This document shows positions 35,946-44,788 of a stretch of DNA of 64,000 bases, one piece after another; within the stretch, counting starts at the first letter, position 1; each line of letters begins with the position of its first letter. The position numbers and the translations under genes were made by a program. Under the pieces are notes generated by a model, which worked only from the letters and a program-made list of their open reading frames with translations, had not been told where the DNA came from and searched no databases. This DNA comes from Kangiella taiwanensis. GTDB taxonomy: Bacteria > Pseudomonadota > Gammaproteobacteria > Enterobacterales > Kangiellaceae. The DNA lies in the NCBI RefSeq assembly GCF_020005165.1, contig NZ_JAHCLT010000002.1:434001-498000 (forward strand), written 5' to 3'.

Positions 35946-38900
35946 TTACTTGTTAAAACGTTGACGAGAGTATAAACCTAGTAGCAATAACAATAGCCAA
36001 CCCGCGCTACCACCGCCAGAACCACCGTCTGCACCGTTATCACCAGAGTCGGTGCCATCACCACCCTCAGAGCCGTCTCCGCCGCCTGAAGTGGCTTGAG
36101 CTTCGACTTCAACATCGACCTCTTTCTCTGACTCTGTGGTGCCGTCGCTTACAATCACTGTGAAGGTGTAAGAGCCTTCGGCTAAGTCTGTGACTGTTGT
36201 CGCAGCTGCCGTAGCGTCCGTAATGGTACCTTCACCACTCCAGCTAAAGGTTAAGTTATCACCATCTGGGTCATAGCTTGATGACGCATCAAGGTTTAAC
36301 TCATCACCTTCAGTGATGGTGATTTCTTCAGCAGCAACCATCGCAACAGGTGAATCATTCACTGGCGATACCGTGACTAAAAAAGTCGTACTCGCTTGAT
36401 CTGTCGGTTGGTTATCATCAGCCACTGTCACCGTCACTTCAGTCGTCCCACTGAAGTTCTCGTTAGCGGTAATATCAAACGTTGAGCCATTATCATGACC
36501 ATGCACTTCAGCTGTAATGCCTTCGCCTGTCACGGTGATGGTATTTGATACATTGTTGTTATCCATATAAGCCACTTGGATATCCTCAATCGTACCCTCT
36601 TCTACCATCTGCTGATCACCAATGCTAAATAAGGTGATGTTTGACGGAGCATTAAGATCCGCAGTCAATACTTTAGTACCGACGCCACCCAAATCTAGAT
36701 TAGCTGCTACAACAAACTCTTGGCCGATCGCTTGTGGCAAAACTTTAAGCTGGAAAGCAACTTCAAACTCTGTCACTTCCGGGCCGTTATAGTCAAAACA
36801 AACTGCCATATTATCTTGCAAGAAGACATCTAAACCACCAATACTATCGTAACCAGGAATGATGCTCTGATTAATGAAACCATCAATTGGTTTACCCGCC
36901 CAAGGACTGGCACCACCATGGACACCGGCTGTTGCGACCTTCTCAACGGTACTACTCGCTTGGAACGGAGAACCATTACCAGTGAAGTTACCAAAGTTAA
37001 GATTGTCATAAGCATAGACCATCTCGAAAGCCCCTGTTGCAGAGCTATAATCACGAGCTAATATAAGCTGCGCATCCACCGATGTTGTTGAAGCCGGGTT
37101 AGGTCCAAAAGACTCACAACCACGGAAACTGCAGTTCTCACCCTGTACATGCTGAAGGTTATCCCACTCGATCAAAACGTGAGTTGGTTGTTGATTTTCA
37201 TCGACTAGCTGTACAAAGCTTATACCTGCAGCTTCTTCTTCAACGCCCGTATCAATGTAAGGCGCACCGAACTCCATACCTTGACTACCGAAGCCAGCTA
37301 GGCCGTACCAAAAGACCCCCATGTTGGCAAACGATGGTGCTTTGTAGTTTTCATTGAACGCCATGTTACCGTAAGCACCAAAGAATCCTGGTGCTGCGCC
37401 ATGTAAATCTACCATGCCATTACCCCAGATATAGAGGCTATCACTGTTAAAAACATTACCTTCTTGGTAATTATACAAGGCATAGCGCTCACCTGATGCA
37501 GAGCGATTATCTTGATAGATTTCATTAAGCGTTAACTGCAGGCCTGACTCGCGGTTACTTGCAGGTGCGTTTTCTAATGGAGTAATACCATACTCATAGA
37601 GGTTAACGTAACTACCATCACCAACAGGGGTACGACACGCAGCATCCGTCAACGAGTTTGTGATAATGTACTCACGGTCACGATCACGGCTATCAGGTTG
37701 AACACCTAACACGGTGAAAGCATTAGACTCTTGAGTCACTTCTGCGCTCACAAAATGGTTATCAGCTAACTCAACACTCCCAGGAACCAACTCCAACCCT
37801 TCTGGAATTTCTGCATGAAGATTGAAGTTACGCTCGGCCCCACTAAGGTTGGCGCTTACCGTCACTGTGTAATCAATAACATCGCCCACTACAGCACCTG
37901 TTTGACTAGCAACCATGTTGTTCGCATCTTTTTGACGCACAAAGTTAGTCGAAATTAAACCAATGTTGCTAGGGTTGTTAGGATCTGTACCAAACTCAAT
38001 AGCTGAGTAATATCTGTCTCCTTCAACACTATCTGAGTCATCAAGGTGAAGTGTGACGCTTGAGAAAGATTGATCATCACTACTAACTGGAGCTTCGACC
38101 GTTAGGTTATTGGCAACATCATCCATCACAACGGCTGTCGCGACTTTATGCTTGAAAATAGCATTGTCATAGCCCAAATGCGCACCGTTGTTGTAGTTAT
38201 GTTCTTGCCACACCACCCAGTAGTCGCCAGCTTGAGGGTTTGGAATATTGCACCAATCCATTAGCTCATAAGAGCTGATGACTGATTTACAGATAGCTTC
38301 GCTATCATAATCAATCACACCGTCTTTATTAGCATCAATACCCACATACATACCCAAGTTACCTTGAGGATTTGTACGTTCATTCGGGTTTATTGGAGCA
38401 CCACTTTCAACCACTTCAGCAATGAATCGTTTTGCATTTTCAGGCACAGAAACCCATGTCACATGAACTTTCTCCAGAGACTGGTCGGCTTCAAACAAAT
38501 TGGAGCCCTGCCCAGAATCACGCTCTTCCAACTCAATGTTTTCAATATCTGCTAATACTGGCTGGTAAGCTGTAGCGGTTAACGCTGGTGCGTTCCCGAA
38601 TGCTAGATCATTGATAGTATGGCTACTACTCTCAGAAAACACATTGTACTCGACTGTTTCAGGCAGCTCACCGCTATCCAGTTCAAACTCAACATTCATG
38701 CTAGCGACAGGGACCGACGGGTTATCATGCGTTAAATTGACCTTACCAAATACGCTCAAGCCTCGTGGCGACTGATAAGAGTTCTGAGAATCAACCCATG
38801 AGCCTTTGATAATAATACGCTGTGTTTCTCCAGCCTTTAATGAGAAAGTGCTTGGCGAAGCTTCCAGTTGAACACTGTACTCAGACGTCTCTGTGGAAAC

Positions 38901-41258
38901 GTTCCAAGTACCGTCAACAGTAGCCGTGACTTCACGCACCCAACTGCACGACTGATAACACGCTGAATCAACCATGTTTGGTGTGTTCAACGCGCCGAGA
39001 TTACCACCCTGATGAGGGTTCGCAGTAGTATAATCCTCAACAGGAACGTTCATAATCAAGCCAGAATGGATAGCTTTGTCCACTTGTGCAATACCTGATC
39101 CATAGAACCAAGGATTAGTCATATCAGGACGGCCAAAGCGGTCACCGACTTCATCATTTGCAGTTAACTGAATAGCCGACATCACTTCAGATGGCGTCCA
39201 GTCTGGATGCGCTTGTTTGATCAATGCTAGAGCCCCTGCTATATGAGGACTCGACATTGACGTACCGCTAATCGAAATAAACTCTGAAGGACTTGCATAT
39301 TGAGTGAAGGGTTGGTCTTCTGAATACGCAGAGTAAATATCAGAGCCTGGAGCAGTAATCGAAGGCGCTGTCGACTCACGATACTCTTCTAAGAACGCAT
39401 GTCCTTTTGAGCTGAAAGAAGACATCGCATCTTGATACGTCTCAGAAATAGACTGGGTTGTGTCTGTTGCCAAAATAGTACCAAAGTGGCCGTCAGCATC
39501 ATTAAGCCAATCAACCATCGCTTGACCATCGTACTGATCCATTTGGACAGTAGGGATTTCATGAGGCAAGTTATTGTAAAAGTCGGAAGAGGAAGTTGCA
39601 GTATTATAGATAACAGCACCCGCAGCACCACCCGCAGCGACATTTGCAGACTTTTCAATCAAAGGGTTATCACCACGCTCACAGAACACTATAGCATCGC
39701 TTGCAAATGTGCCTGCGGCAAAAGGTGTAGAGCACAAGGAGTCGCCATAATTGGCTGCTAAAACCATGGGGCCAGTCACAGGCTCTGACAAGATACCGTT
39801 AACGTCTGTTTGGCTGGCTGACGGAACTGAAGCTCCATTATAGGTTAGCCCATCAAGTCGCTGGCGGGTTGGCACAGAAAATGTGCGCCCGTGTTGGCTT
39901 GAAGCAACTGAAAGTAACCATGGTGAAACATGGTTGACAGATTGATGCGCACCAGCATTACCCGCAGATGCAGCAACATTAATGCCTGCTTCATGGGCTG
40001 ACAAGAATGCCTGCTCTACAGGGTCATTGTGTGAGTCGTAACCACCTGAAATCGAGTAGTTAATGACATCAACACCATCAAGAATAGCCTGCTCTACTGC
40101 CTCGATGGTACCGCTACTAGGGCAACCTACCCACTTATCACCAGAGTTACCGGGGTAACATACTTGATAAGAGATGATATTGGCATGAGGCGCGATACCT
40201 GAAATTTGTGGAATCGTATAACCTGTATCAATACCTTCATGAGTATAGGCAAGTGCCGGAATTTTATAAGGAACATCATATAGCACATTACCTGCTGCAA
40301 TACTTGCTGTATGCGAACCATGTCCTTGGTAATCCTCACCATTAGCCGGTCGAGACTGTTCAAACTCTGGATCACTAAATGCTTTAGTAATGTTTGATGT
40401 CGACCATACACCGATTAACTTGTCATTACATAAATACGCAAACTCGTCGACTTCACAGTCATGCAAGTAATTACCAGAGCCCAGAGGGTTTTGTACTGTG
40501 TAACCATCATCACCAGTAGGTGCGAACGATGGATGTTGTGAATTGATACCGGTGTCAATCACACCAATCAACATGCCTTCACCTTTAATGCCGTTAGGGC
40601 TACCAGCAAAACTAGTGTCAGCCCATACGCTAGGCGTATTGGTGCGTTCAGGTGCAACATCCATCAGTAATTCATGATTAACATCACGAGAGATGTAAGC
40701 CACTTCGCTAAGCTTAGATAAACGCTCAGCTTCTTCTTGTGTCATTTCCGCAACAACAGCATTAATAGCGACTTGGTGTTGCTGCTTGATGTGTAAACTA
40801 ACCCCGACAGAACCTGCTTTGCTAACAAAGGCACTCTGTTTGTTCTTAAGTTTATTAGTGTAAGAAACTACAGCAGGGTTAGACTTCAAGCTAGAGCTTC
40901 TTGGTCCTAACTTTTGGTTAGTAAATAGCTGCTTTGTAGCTCCCTGACCATTGGCATCACCGGTGTATAAGGCCGCAGGTGCATCTTTTAATTGAATAAT
41001 GTAGTTGTGTCGCCCAGAAAGACTATCCTCCGGCTTGAACTTAACTTTTGGTGACAGCTTGATATTACCGCCATAACCTTCCCGCAGTGGACTAGGCTGT
41101 GTTTGCTGAGCAGACTCCACTCTCGCTTTAGCGGCCTCTGGACTTATATTGATTGGTTTAATTTGGTAAGCATTGGTACCTACCCCGCTTACAGCTGCTG
41201 TCACACCCGCGGAATAAACCGCTGCCGCAACAACTGAAGCTATCGTCATAATTTTCAC
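35946..41258 (-). CDS. Giant multidomain secreted subtilase with GlyGly-CTERM
   Basis: A 1770-aa secreted serine protease. A Sec signal (about 1-22) is followed by an I9-type propeptide (about 85-195) and the S8 domain with Asp235 (VIDTGIN), His313 (QGHGSHTA), Asn434 (SAGN) and Ser667 (SGTSMSSP). A PA domain is inserted at about 500-600. Downstream come Fn3-like and DUF11-like beta domains, a Ca-binding-like DANKDGVIDYD and a cadherin/PKD-type pair near 1560-1715. The tail is Gly/Asp/Ser-rich, then GGSAGWLLLLLLGLYSRQR, a GlyGly-CTERM signal processed by rhombosortase and usually linked to type II secretion. The GTG start has Shine-Dalgarno AGGAG seven nt away. It is divergent from the MipA/two-component cassette across the repeat array. 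Confidence 0.93.
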   Translation of the reverse strand: MKIMTIASVVAAAVYSAGVTAAVSGVGTNAYQIKPINISPEAAKARVESAQQTQPSPLREGYGGNIKLSPKVKFKPEDSLSGRHNYIIQLKDAPAALYTGDANGQGATKQLFTNQKLGPRSSSLKSNPAVVSYTNKLKNKQSAFVSKAGSVGVSLHIKQQHQVAINAVVAEMTQEEAERLSKLSEVAYISRDVNHELLMDVAPERTNTPSVWADTSFAGSPNGIKGEGMLIGVIDTGINSQHPSFAPTGDDGYTVQNPLGSGNYLHDCEVDEFAYLCNDKLIGVWSTSNITKAFSDPEFEQSRPANGEDYQGHGSHTASIAAGNVLYDVPYKIPALAYTHEGIDTGYTIPQISGIAPHANIISYQVCYPGNSGDKWVGCPSSGTIEAVEQAILDGVDVINYSISGGYDSHNDPVEQAFLSAHEAGINVAASAGNAGAHQSVNHVSPWLLSVASSQHGRTFSVPTRQRLDGLTYNGASVPSASQTDVNGILSEPVTGPMVLAANYGDSLCSTPFAAGTFASDAIVFCERGDNPLIEKSANVAAGGAAGAVIYNTATSSSDFYNNLPHEIPTVQMDQYDGQAMVDWLNDADGHFGTILATDTTQSISETYQDAMSSFSSKGHAFLEEYRESTAPSITAPGSDIYSAYSEDQPFTQYASPSEFISISGTSMSSPHIAGALALIKQAHPDWTPSEVMSAIQLTANDEVGDRFGRPDMTNPWFYGSGIAQVDKAIHSGLIMNVPVEDYTTANPHQGGNLGALNTPNMVDSACYQSCSWVREVTATVDGTWNVSTETSEYSVQLEASPSTFSLKAGETQRIIIKGSWVDSQNSYQSPRGLSVFGKVNLTHDNPSVPVASMNVEFELDSGELPETVEYNVFSESSSHTINDLAFGNAPALTATAYQPVLADIENIELEERDSGQGSNLFEADQSLEKVHVTWVSVPENAKRFIAEVVESGAPINPNERTNPQGNLGMYVGIDANKDGVIDYDSEAICKSVISSYELMDWCNIPNPQAGDYWVVWQEHNYNNGAHLGYDNAIFKHKVATAVVMDDVANNLTVEAPVSSDDQSFSSVTLHLDDSDSVEGDRYYSAIEFGTDPNNPSNIGLISTNFVRQKDANNMVASQTGAVVGDVIDYTVTVSANLSGAERNFNLHAEIPEGLELVPGSVELADNHFVSAEVTQESNAFTVLGVQPDSRDRDREYIITNSLTDAACRTPVGDGSYVNLYEYGITPLENAPASNRESGLQLTLNEIYQDNRSASGERYALYNYQEGNVFNSDSLYIWGNGMVDLHGAAPGFFGAYGNMAFNENYKAPSFANMGVFWYGLAGFGSQGMEFGAPYIDTGVEEEAAGISFVQLVDENQQPTHVLIEWDNLQHVQGENCSFRGCESFGPNPASTTSVDAQLILARDYSSATGAFEMVYAYDNLNFGNFTGNGSPFQASSTVEKVATAGVHGGASPWAGKPIDGFINQSIIPGYDSIGGLDVFLQDNMAVCFDYNGPEVTEFEVAFQLKVLPQAIGQEFVVAANLDLGGVGTKVLTADLNAPSNITLFSIGDQQMVEEGTIEDIQVAYMDNNNVSNTITVTGEGITAEVHGHDNGSTFDITANENFSGTTEVTVTVADDNQPTDQASTTFLVTVSPVNDSPVAMVAAEEITITEGDELNLDASSSYDPDGDNLTFSWSGEGTITDATAAATTVTDLAEGSYTFTVIVSDGTTESEKEVDVEVEAQATSGGGDGSEGGDGTDSGDNGADGGSGGGSAGWLLLLLLGLYSRQRFNK

Positions 41259-41340
41259 GATTAGACTCCTATAACATATGATTACTTTTTTTAAGCGGAG
41301 AAAGGTATATCACATAGATAAACTTATTCATGAGCATTGA

Positions 41341-41408
41341 TTTGTACGAATTTGTACGCGCCACCAGCTATCAATAAGTTCGAGCGACTTTGTACGAATT
41401 TGTACGAA
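41341..41408. promoter_or_regulatory. TTTGTACGAA direct-repeat array (OmpR-type operator candidate)
   Basis: An 18-bp sequence, TTTGTACGAATTTGTACG, occurs exactly twice (41341-41358 and 41389-41406), 48 bp apart. Each copy is a tandem 10-bp direct repeat. OmpR/PhoB-family regulators typically bind such one-helical-turn direct repeats, and an OmpR-type regulator is encoded 1.4 kb away. The array lies between two divergent genes and could control both. Confidence 0.6.
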
Positions 41409-41421
41409 TAATGGTTACTGG

Positions 41422-41451
41422 TTGGACAACCCCATAAGCCGTTGCTAGACT
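41422..41451 (+). promoter_or_regulatory. Putative promoter of mipA-like cassette
   Basis: TTGGAC (41422-41427) and TAGACT (41446-41451) are separated by 18 bp. Start would be near 41458, placing the two operator copies at about -60 and -108, a plausible activator geometry. Confidence 0.35.
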
Positions 41452-41503
41452 AAATTCAATATATACTTAGGTGAGTTACGCCCCTATTTTTAGGGTTAAA
41501 AAA

Positions 41504-42388
41504 ATGAACTATTTGTCTTTAACACTAACTTTTCTTTTGATGGTATCAGTTGCTTCGTCTCGAGCTGCTGAAGTGACCATCGAAAGTATTGATACAGATC
41601 CAGAGCTAACAGAGTTAGAAGATAAAGACAATTCCGAGCAGAGAGATGTTGGTGAATGGCATATTTCTGTCAGTCTAGGTTATGGTCAAGTTGAAAGTAT
41701 TATCGGCAACGTTGATGACTACGATCTATACCTACTACCCCGAATCAGCTACTACGGCGACAATTTTTTCTTAGAAAATACGACTATGGGGTATAGCCTT
41801 TATGAGGATCAAGATTTTTATATTGACCTTGTTGGTCGACTTAACGAAGACGGTATTTATGTCAAACTGGATGACTTTGGTGTCTTTTCCGCATTAGGTA
41901 TTCAGCCGCCGCTACGTAACCCAAGACTTCCTCCTCCGCCCAATGTCGAGCGCGACATTTCGTATCTAGGAGGGGTTGCTGCCAACTACACCATTGCAGG
42001 CTATGCTCTTCGTGCTGGGTACTATCATGATATCACTGACGTACATTATGGTTACGAAGTTGATTTTCATGTTTCCAAAAACTTCATGCTGACTGACCAA
42101 TGGTCGCTCTATCTTAGTACAGGTGCAAACCATAAAAGTAAAAAACTCCTGAATTATTATTACGGCACCACAGGTCTCGAGAGCGTTAATCCCTTTTTTA
42201 GATACCAGCCGAACTCATCTGGAACCAATTATCTTTTCTCACTCAACTCGGAGTATGCCATCGATAATAACTGGTCATGGCAATTACTTTTTAAACGTAC
42301 TTTTTTATCGGATGAAATCACTGACAGTATGATCATAGATACGCAACACACCGATACTTATTTCTTCGGGATTAAGTATACGTTCTAA
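41504..42388 (+). CDS. MipA/OmpV family outer-membrane protein
   Basis: A 294-aa outer-membrane beta-barrel of the MipA/OmpV family. After a signal peptide (ends near SSRA) and an acidic linker, amphipathic strands such as WHISVSLGYGQ and the late YYYGTTGLESVN are typical of the family. The chain ends in YTF, an outer-membrane insertion signal with C-terminal Phe. A GTG at 41471 would add 11 residues, but the ATG at 41504 directly precedes the signal peptide. It is first in a cassette with a DUF3019-like gene, response regulator and kinase. Confidence 0.85.
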   Translation: MNYLSLTLTFLLMVSVASSRAAEVTIESIDTDPELTELEDKDNSEQRDVGEWHISVSLGYGQVESIIGNVDDYDLYLLPRISYYGDNFFLENTTMGYSLYEDQDFYIDLVGRLNEDGIYVKLDDFGVFSALGIQPPLRNPRLPPPPNVERDISYLGGVAANYTIAGYALRAGYYHDITDVHYGYEVDFHVSKNFMLTDQWSLYLSTGANHKSKKLLNYYYGTTGLESVNPFFRYQPNSSGTNYLFSLNSEYAIDNNWSWQLLFKRTFLSDEITDSMIIDTQHTDTYFFGIKYTF

Positions 42389-42393
42389 TTATC

Positions 42394-42837
42394 ATGAAAA
42401 AATTAGGACTGACATCTTACAGCATTCTACTCTGCGTATTGTTGGAGAGCAGTCCAATTGTTGCCAAACAAAGTAATCCATGGCAACCCAAAAAAAAGCC
42501 TGAAAACAAGCAAGAAACCCAGCTCACCATTACCCCCTCTATTTGTGTGATTAAAGAAAAAGGCGAACATTGTCAGCAGAAAGTTACCATCTTATTTACA
42601 AGTACAAAACATCATGACATTTGCATCTATGATGTTTCAAATACTGAGCCTTTGTGGTGTGACAAAGAAATTAAACAGGTCAGCCTTGATGTCACAATTA
42701 ACGTCAAATCCAGTTTAGAATTGGTGGCAAAAGATCGGGCTACAGATACAGTGCTTGCTTCCGATACTTTTTCACTGAGTATCTTTCAGCCAGTCAAAAA
42801 ACGTGCTCGCCGTCACTATGGTATAGGTATTTTATGA
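42394..42837 (+). CDS. Small periplasmic DUF3019-like protein
   Basis: A 147-aa protein with a signal peptide (cleavage near IVAK) and a single beta-sandwich-like domain. Four cysteines (SICVIK, EHCQQK, DICIYD, LWCDKE) are spaced as two likely disulfides. The pattern resembles DUF3019 proteins that accompany MipA/OmpV and two-component genes in Shewanella-like bacteria, from recall, not a search. The C-terminus is basic. It starts 5 nt after the barrel gene and overlaps the regulator start (ATGA). It may be a ligand-sensing accessory for the kinase; that is inference. Confidence 0.65.
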   Translation: MKKLGLTSYSILLCVLLESSPIVAKQSNPWQPKKKPENKQETQLTITPSICVIKEKGEHCQQKVTILFTSTKHHDICIYDVSNTEPLWCDKEIKQVSLDVTINVKSSLELVAKDRATDTVLASDTFSLSIFQPVKKRARRHYGIGIL

Positions 42838-43538
42838 ACGACGTCATAGATTGCCACATACTCCTAATAGAAGACGACTTACCGTTAGCCGAATTGATTC
42901 AAGAATATTTGCATGCGCAAGGATATCAACTAACGCATATCGCTAAAGGGCTAGATATTCATAACCTTGACGATAATGCTGCTTACGATTTAATTCTCTG
43001 CGATGTCATGCTACCCGACATTGATGGCTTTAATCTTAAAGAAACGTTGGAAGAAAAGTTTTTATGCCCCATCATTTTCTTAACAGCGCTTAGTGACGAT
43101 GAAGACCAGATCAAAGGGCTCGAGCTAGGCGCCATTGATTATATTGTGAAACCTGTAGAACCTAATGTTTTACTGGCAAGAATACGGGCTAACCTGCGTA
43201 AAACCCAGGCCCATGTCTCGCAAGATACGATCACCATCTCTGACATGGTGTTGGATAAAAAGAACAAAACCGCGACTGTCGATAAACAGCTATTAGACCT
43301 CACAAGCCAAGATTTTGAATTGCTATGGGTGTTCGCTCAGAACCAAGGGAAGCTCTTGTCCCGCGAGTTTTTATTCCAGTCCATTATCGGCCGTGAATAT
43401 AACGGGTTAGACAGAACGGTTGACGCTAGAACTAGCAGGCTACGTAGCAAACTAGAAAGCTTTGAGATTCCAGGCCTTGTTATTAGAACCGTTTGGGGAA
43501 AAGGCTATCTGTTCACCTACACTAAAGCGACTCGCTAA
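42834..43538 (+). CDS. OmpR-family response regulator
   Basis: A 234-aa two-component regulator. The receiver domain has the acidic pocket (IEDD near residues 12-15), phospho-acceptor Asp57 (ILCDVMLPDIDG), Thr in FLTALSDD and Lys in DYIVKPVEP. The C-terminal winged helix (about 130-230) has DLTSQDFELLWVFAQNQGKLLSRE and VDARTSRLRSKLE. Start overlaps the previous stop by ATGA. Likely target is the TTTGTACGAA array upstream of the cassette and of the giant subtilase. Confidence 0.93.
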   Translation: MNDVIDCHILLIEDDLPLAELIQEYLHAQGYQLTHIAKGLDIHNLDDNAAYDLILCDVMLPDIDGFNLKETLEEKFLCPIIFLTALSDDEDQIKGLELGAIDYIVKPVEPNVLLARIRANLRKTQAHVSQDTITISDMVLDKKNKTATVDKQLLDLTSQDFELLWVFAQNQGKLLSREFLFQSIIGREYNGLDRTVDARTSRLRSKLESFEIPGLVIRTVWGKGYLFTYTKATR

Positions 43539-43540
43539 AC

Positions 43541-44788
43541 ATGAAATTTCAATTCTTTAGATTTTACGCGCTCATCGTTTTAGCGGCAGCGCTATTGGTT
43601 TGGTCATTTAACCATATCTACAGTGCAGTTTCACAACCCACTCAAAGTTATCAAGTCGACATTGATTATTTTTTTAAAGGGTTTGCCGTCGCCTCAGACT
43701 CTTCTGCAGCCTCCGCTGCGGCCAATCAACCTGAACTTCCTTTGTTCAGAACAGTTCACAACAATAGTTTAGCCCTTCCAGAAGACATTCAATCACTTCT
43801 GGAGCAAGGAAATGTAATCGCGGTTGAAAACGACTTGAAACAGACTTACTACTACAAAAAAGCTGCATCATCCGACATGCTAACTCAGTTTGGGCCTTTC
43901 GATACCGTTGATAAAGAATCGAGCATAGCGCCTTACATTATTCCGTTGTTCTATAGCAGTTTGGCTTGTTTATTACTGCTAATGATGAGACCAATATTTA
44001 GAGATTTACAGAAGCTGCAACAAGATGCTGCTGAGTTTGGCCGAAAACCACAGCCGATGAAGCGAACCGTAAAAGAGTCTTCGAATATCTACCCTTTGGC
44101 TCATTCTTTTTACGCCATGTCGAATAAGATTTTAAATTTCATTCAGATGAACAAAGATCTGTCGAGAACCATTTCTCATGAAATTCGCACCCCCCTGGCA
44201 CGAATGAAATTTATGCTTGAAATCATTTCGCCCAATATCAAACCCTCTCAGAAAGAACGGTTGCAAAGTGATATTTCAGAAATCGAGTCTTTGGTCAGCG
44301 ACTATTTATCGTTTGCCAAAGTAGAAAACGAAACCGATACCATTCATCGTGCTGAATACTCGATCAAACAGTTTTTGCAGGACATTCATGATAAATTTTC
44401 TATTTACGAAGAAAAAACGACGATAGAGTGCCGCAGCGATGATGTCTTGGTCTACTTCGATAAAGCATCATTGTCTATTGCCGTCCAAAATCTCTTAACA
44501 AATGCATTGCGCTTTTCCCAAAACACCATCAGCCTTGACTTCCAGTTAGATGATAATACCTGTGTTCTTTCTGTTGAAGACGATGGGCCTGGGGTCGGTG
44601 ACAACGCATCACAGTTGATGCAGCCCTTTAGTCGTAAAAACGTTAAGGAGCAAAACCACAAAGGCTTTGGACTAGGCCTTTATATTGTCCGTAAAGTTGC
44701 TATTTGGCATGAAGGCGACTTCATCATCTCTCAGTCTAATAAACTGGGAGGTGCAAAGATGGAACTACGCTGGCCAAATCAAGCTTAG
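43541..44788 (+). CDS. Membrane sensor histidine kinase
   Basis: A 415-aa kinase with two membrane helices (about residues 6-28 and 128-150) enclosing a periplasmic sensor domain of about 100 residues. A HAMP-like linker is followed by HisKA with phospho-His213 (TISHEIRTPLARM), then HATPase_c with N box (NLLTNALRFS), G1 (EDDGPGVG) and G2 (KGFGLGLYIVRK). It starts 2 nt after the regulator, so they are co-translated. Its stop overlaps that of the convergent SpmAB-like gene. The signal is unknown; the neighbouring MipA and DUF3019 proteins are candidates for input. Confidence 0.92.
   Translation: MKFQFFRFYALIVLAAALLVWSFNHIYSAVSQPTQSYQVDIDYFFKGFAVASDSSAASAAANQPELPLFRTVHNNSLALPEDIQSLLEQGNVIAVENDLKQTYYYKKAASSDMLTQFGPFDTVDKESSIAPYIIPLFYSSLACLLLLMMRPIFRDLQKLQQDAAEFGRKPQPMKRTVKESSNIYPLAHSFYAMSNKILNFIQMNKDLSRTISHEIRTPLARMKFMLEIISPNIKPSQKERLQSDISEIESLVSDYLSFAKVENETDTIHRAEYSIKQFLQDIHDKFSIYEEKTTIECRSDDVLVYFDKASLSIAVQNLLTNALRFSQNTISLDFQLDDNTCVLSVEDDGPGVGDNASQLMQPFSRKNVKEQNHKGFGLGLYIVRKVAIWHEGDFIISQSNKLGGAKMELRWPNQA

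Noticed and set aside
41341-41408. Repeats considered as a small CRISPR array
   Set aside because: Only two 18-bp copies, internally repeated, with no cas genes; the promoter context favours an operator.
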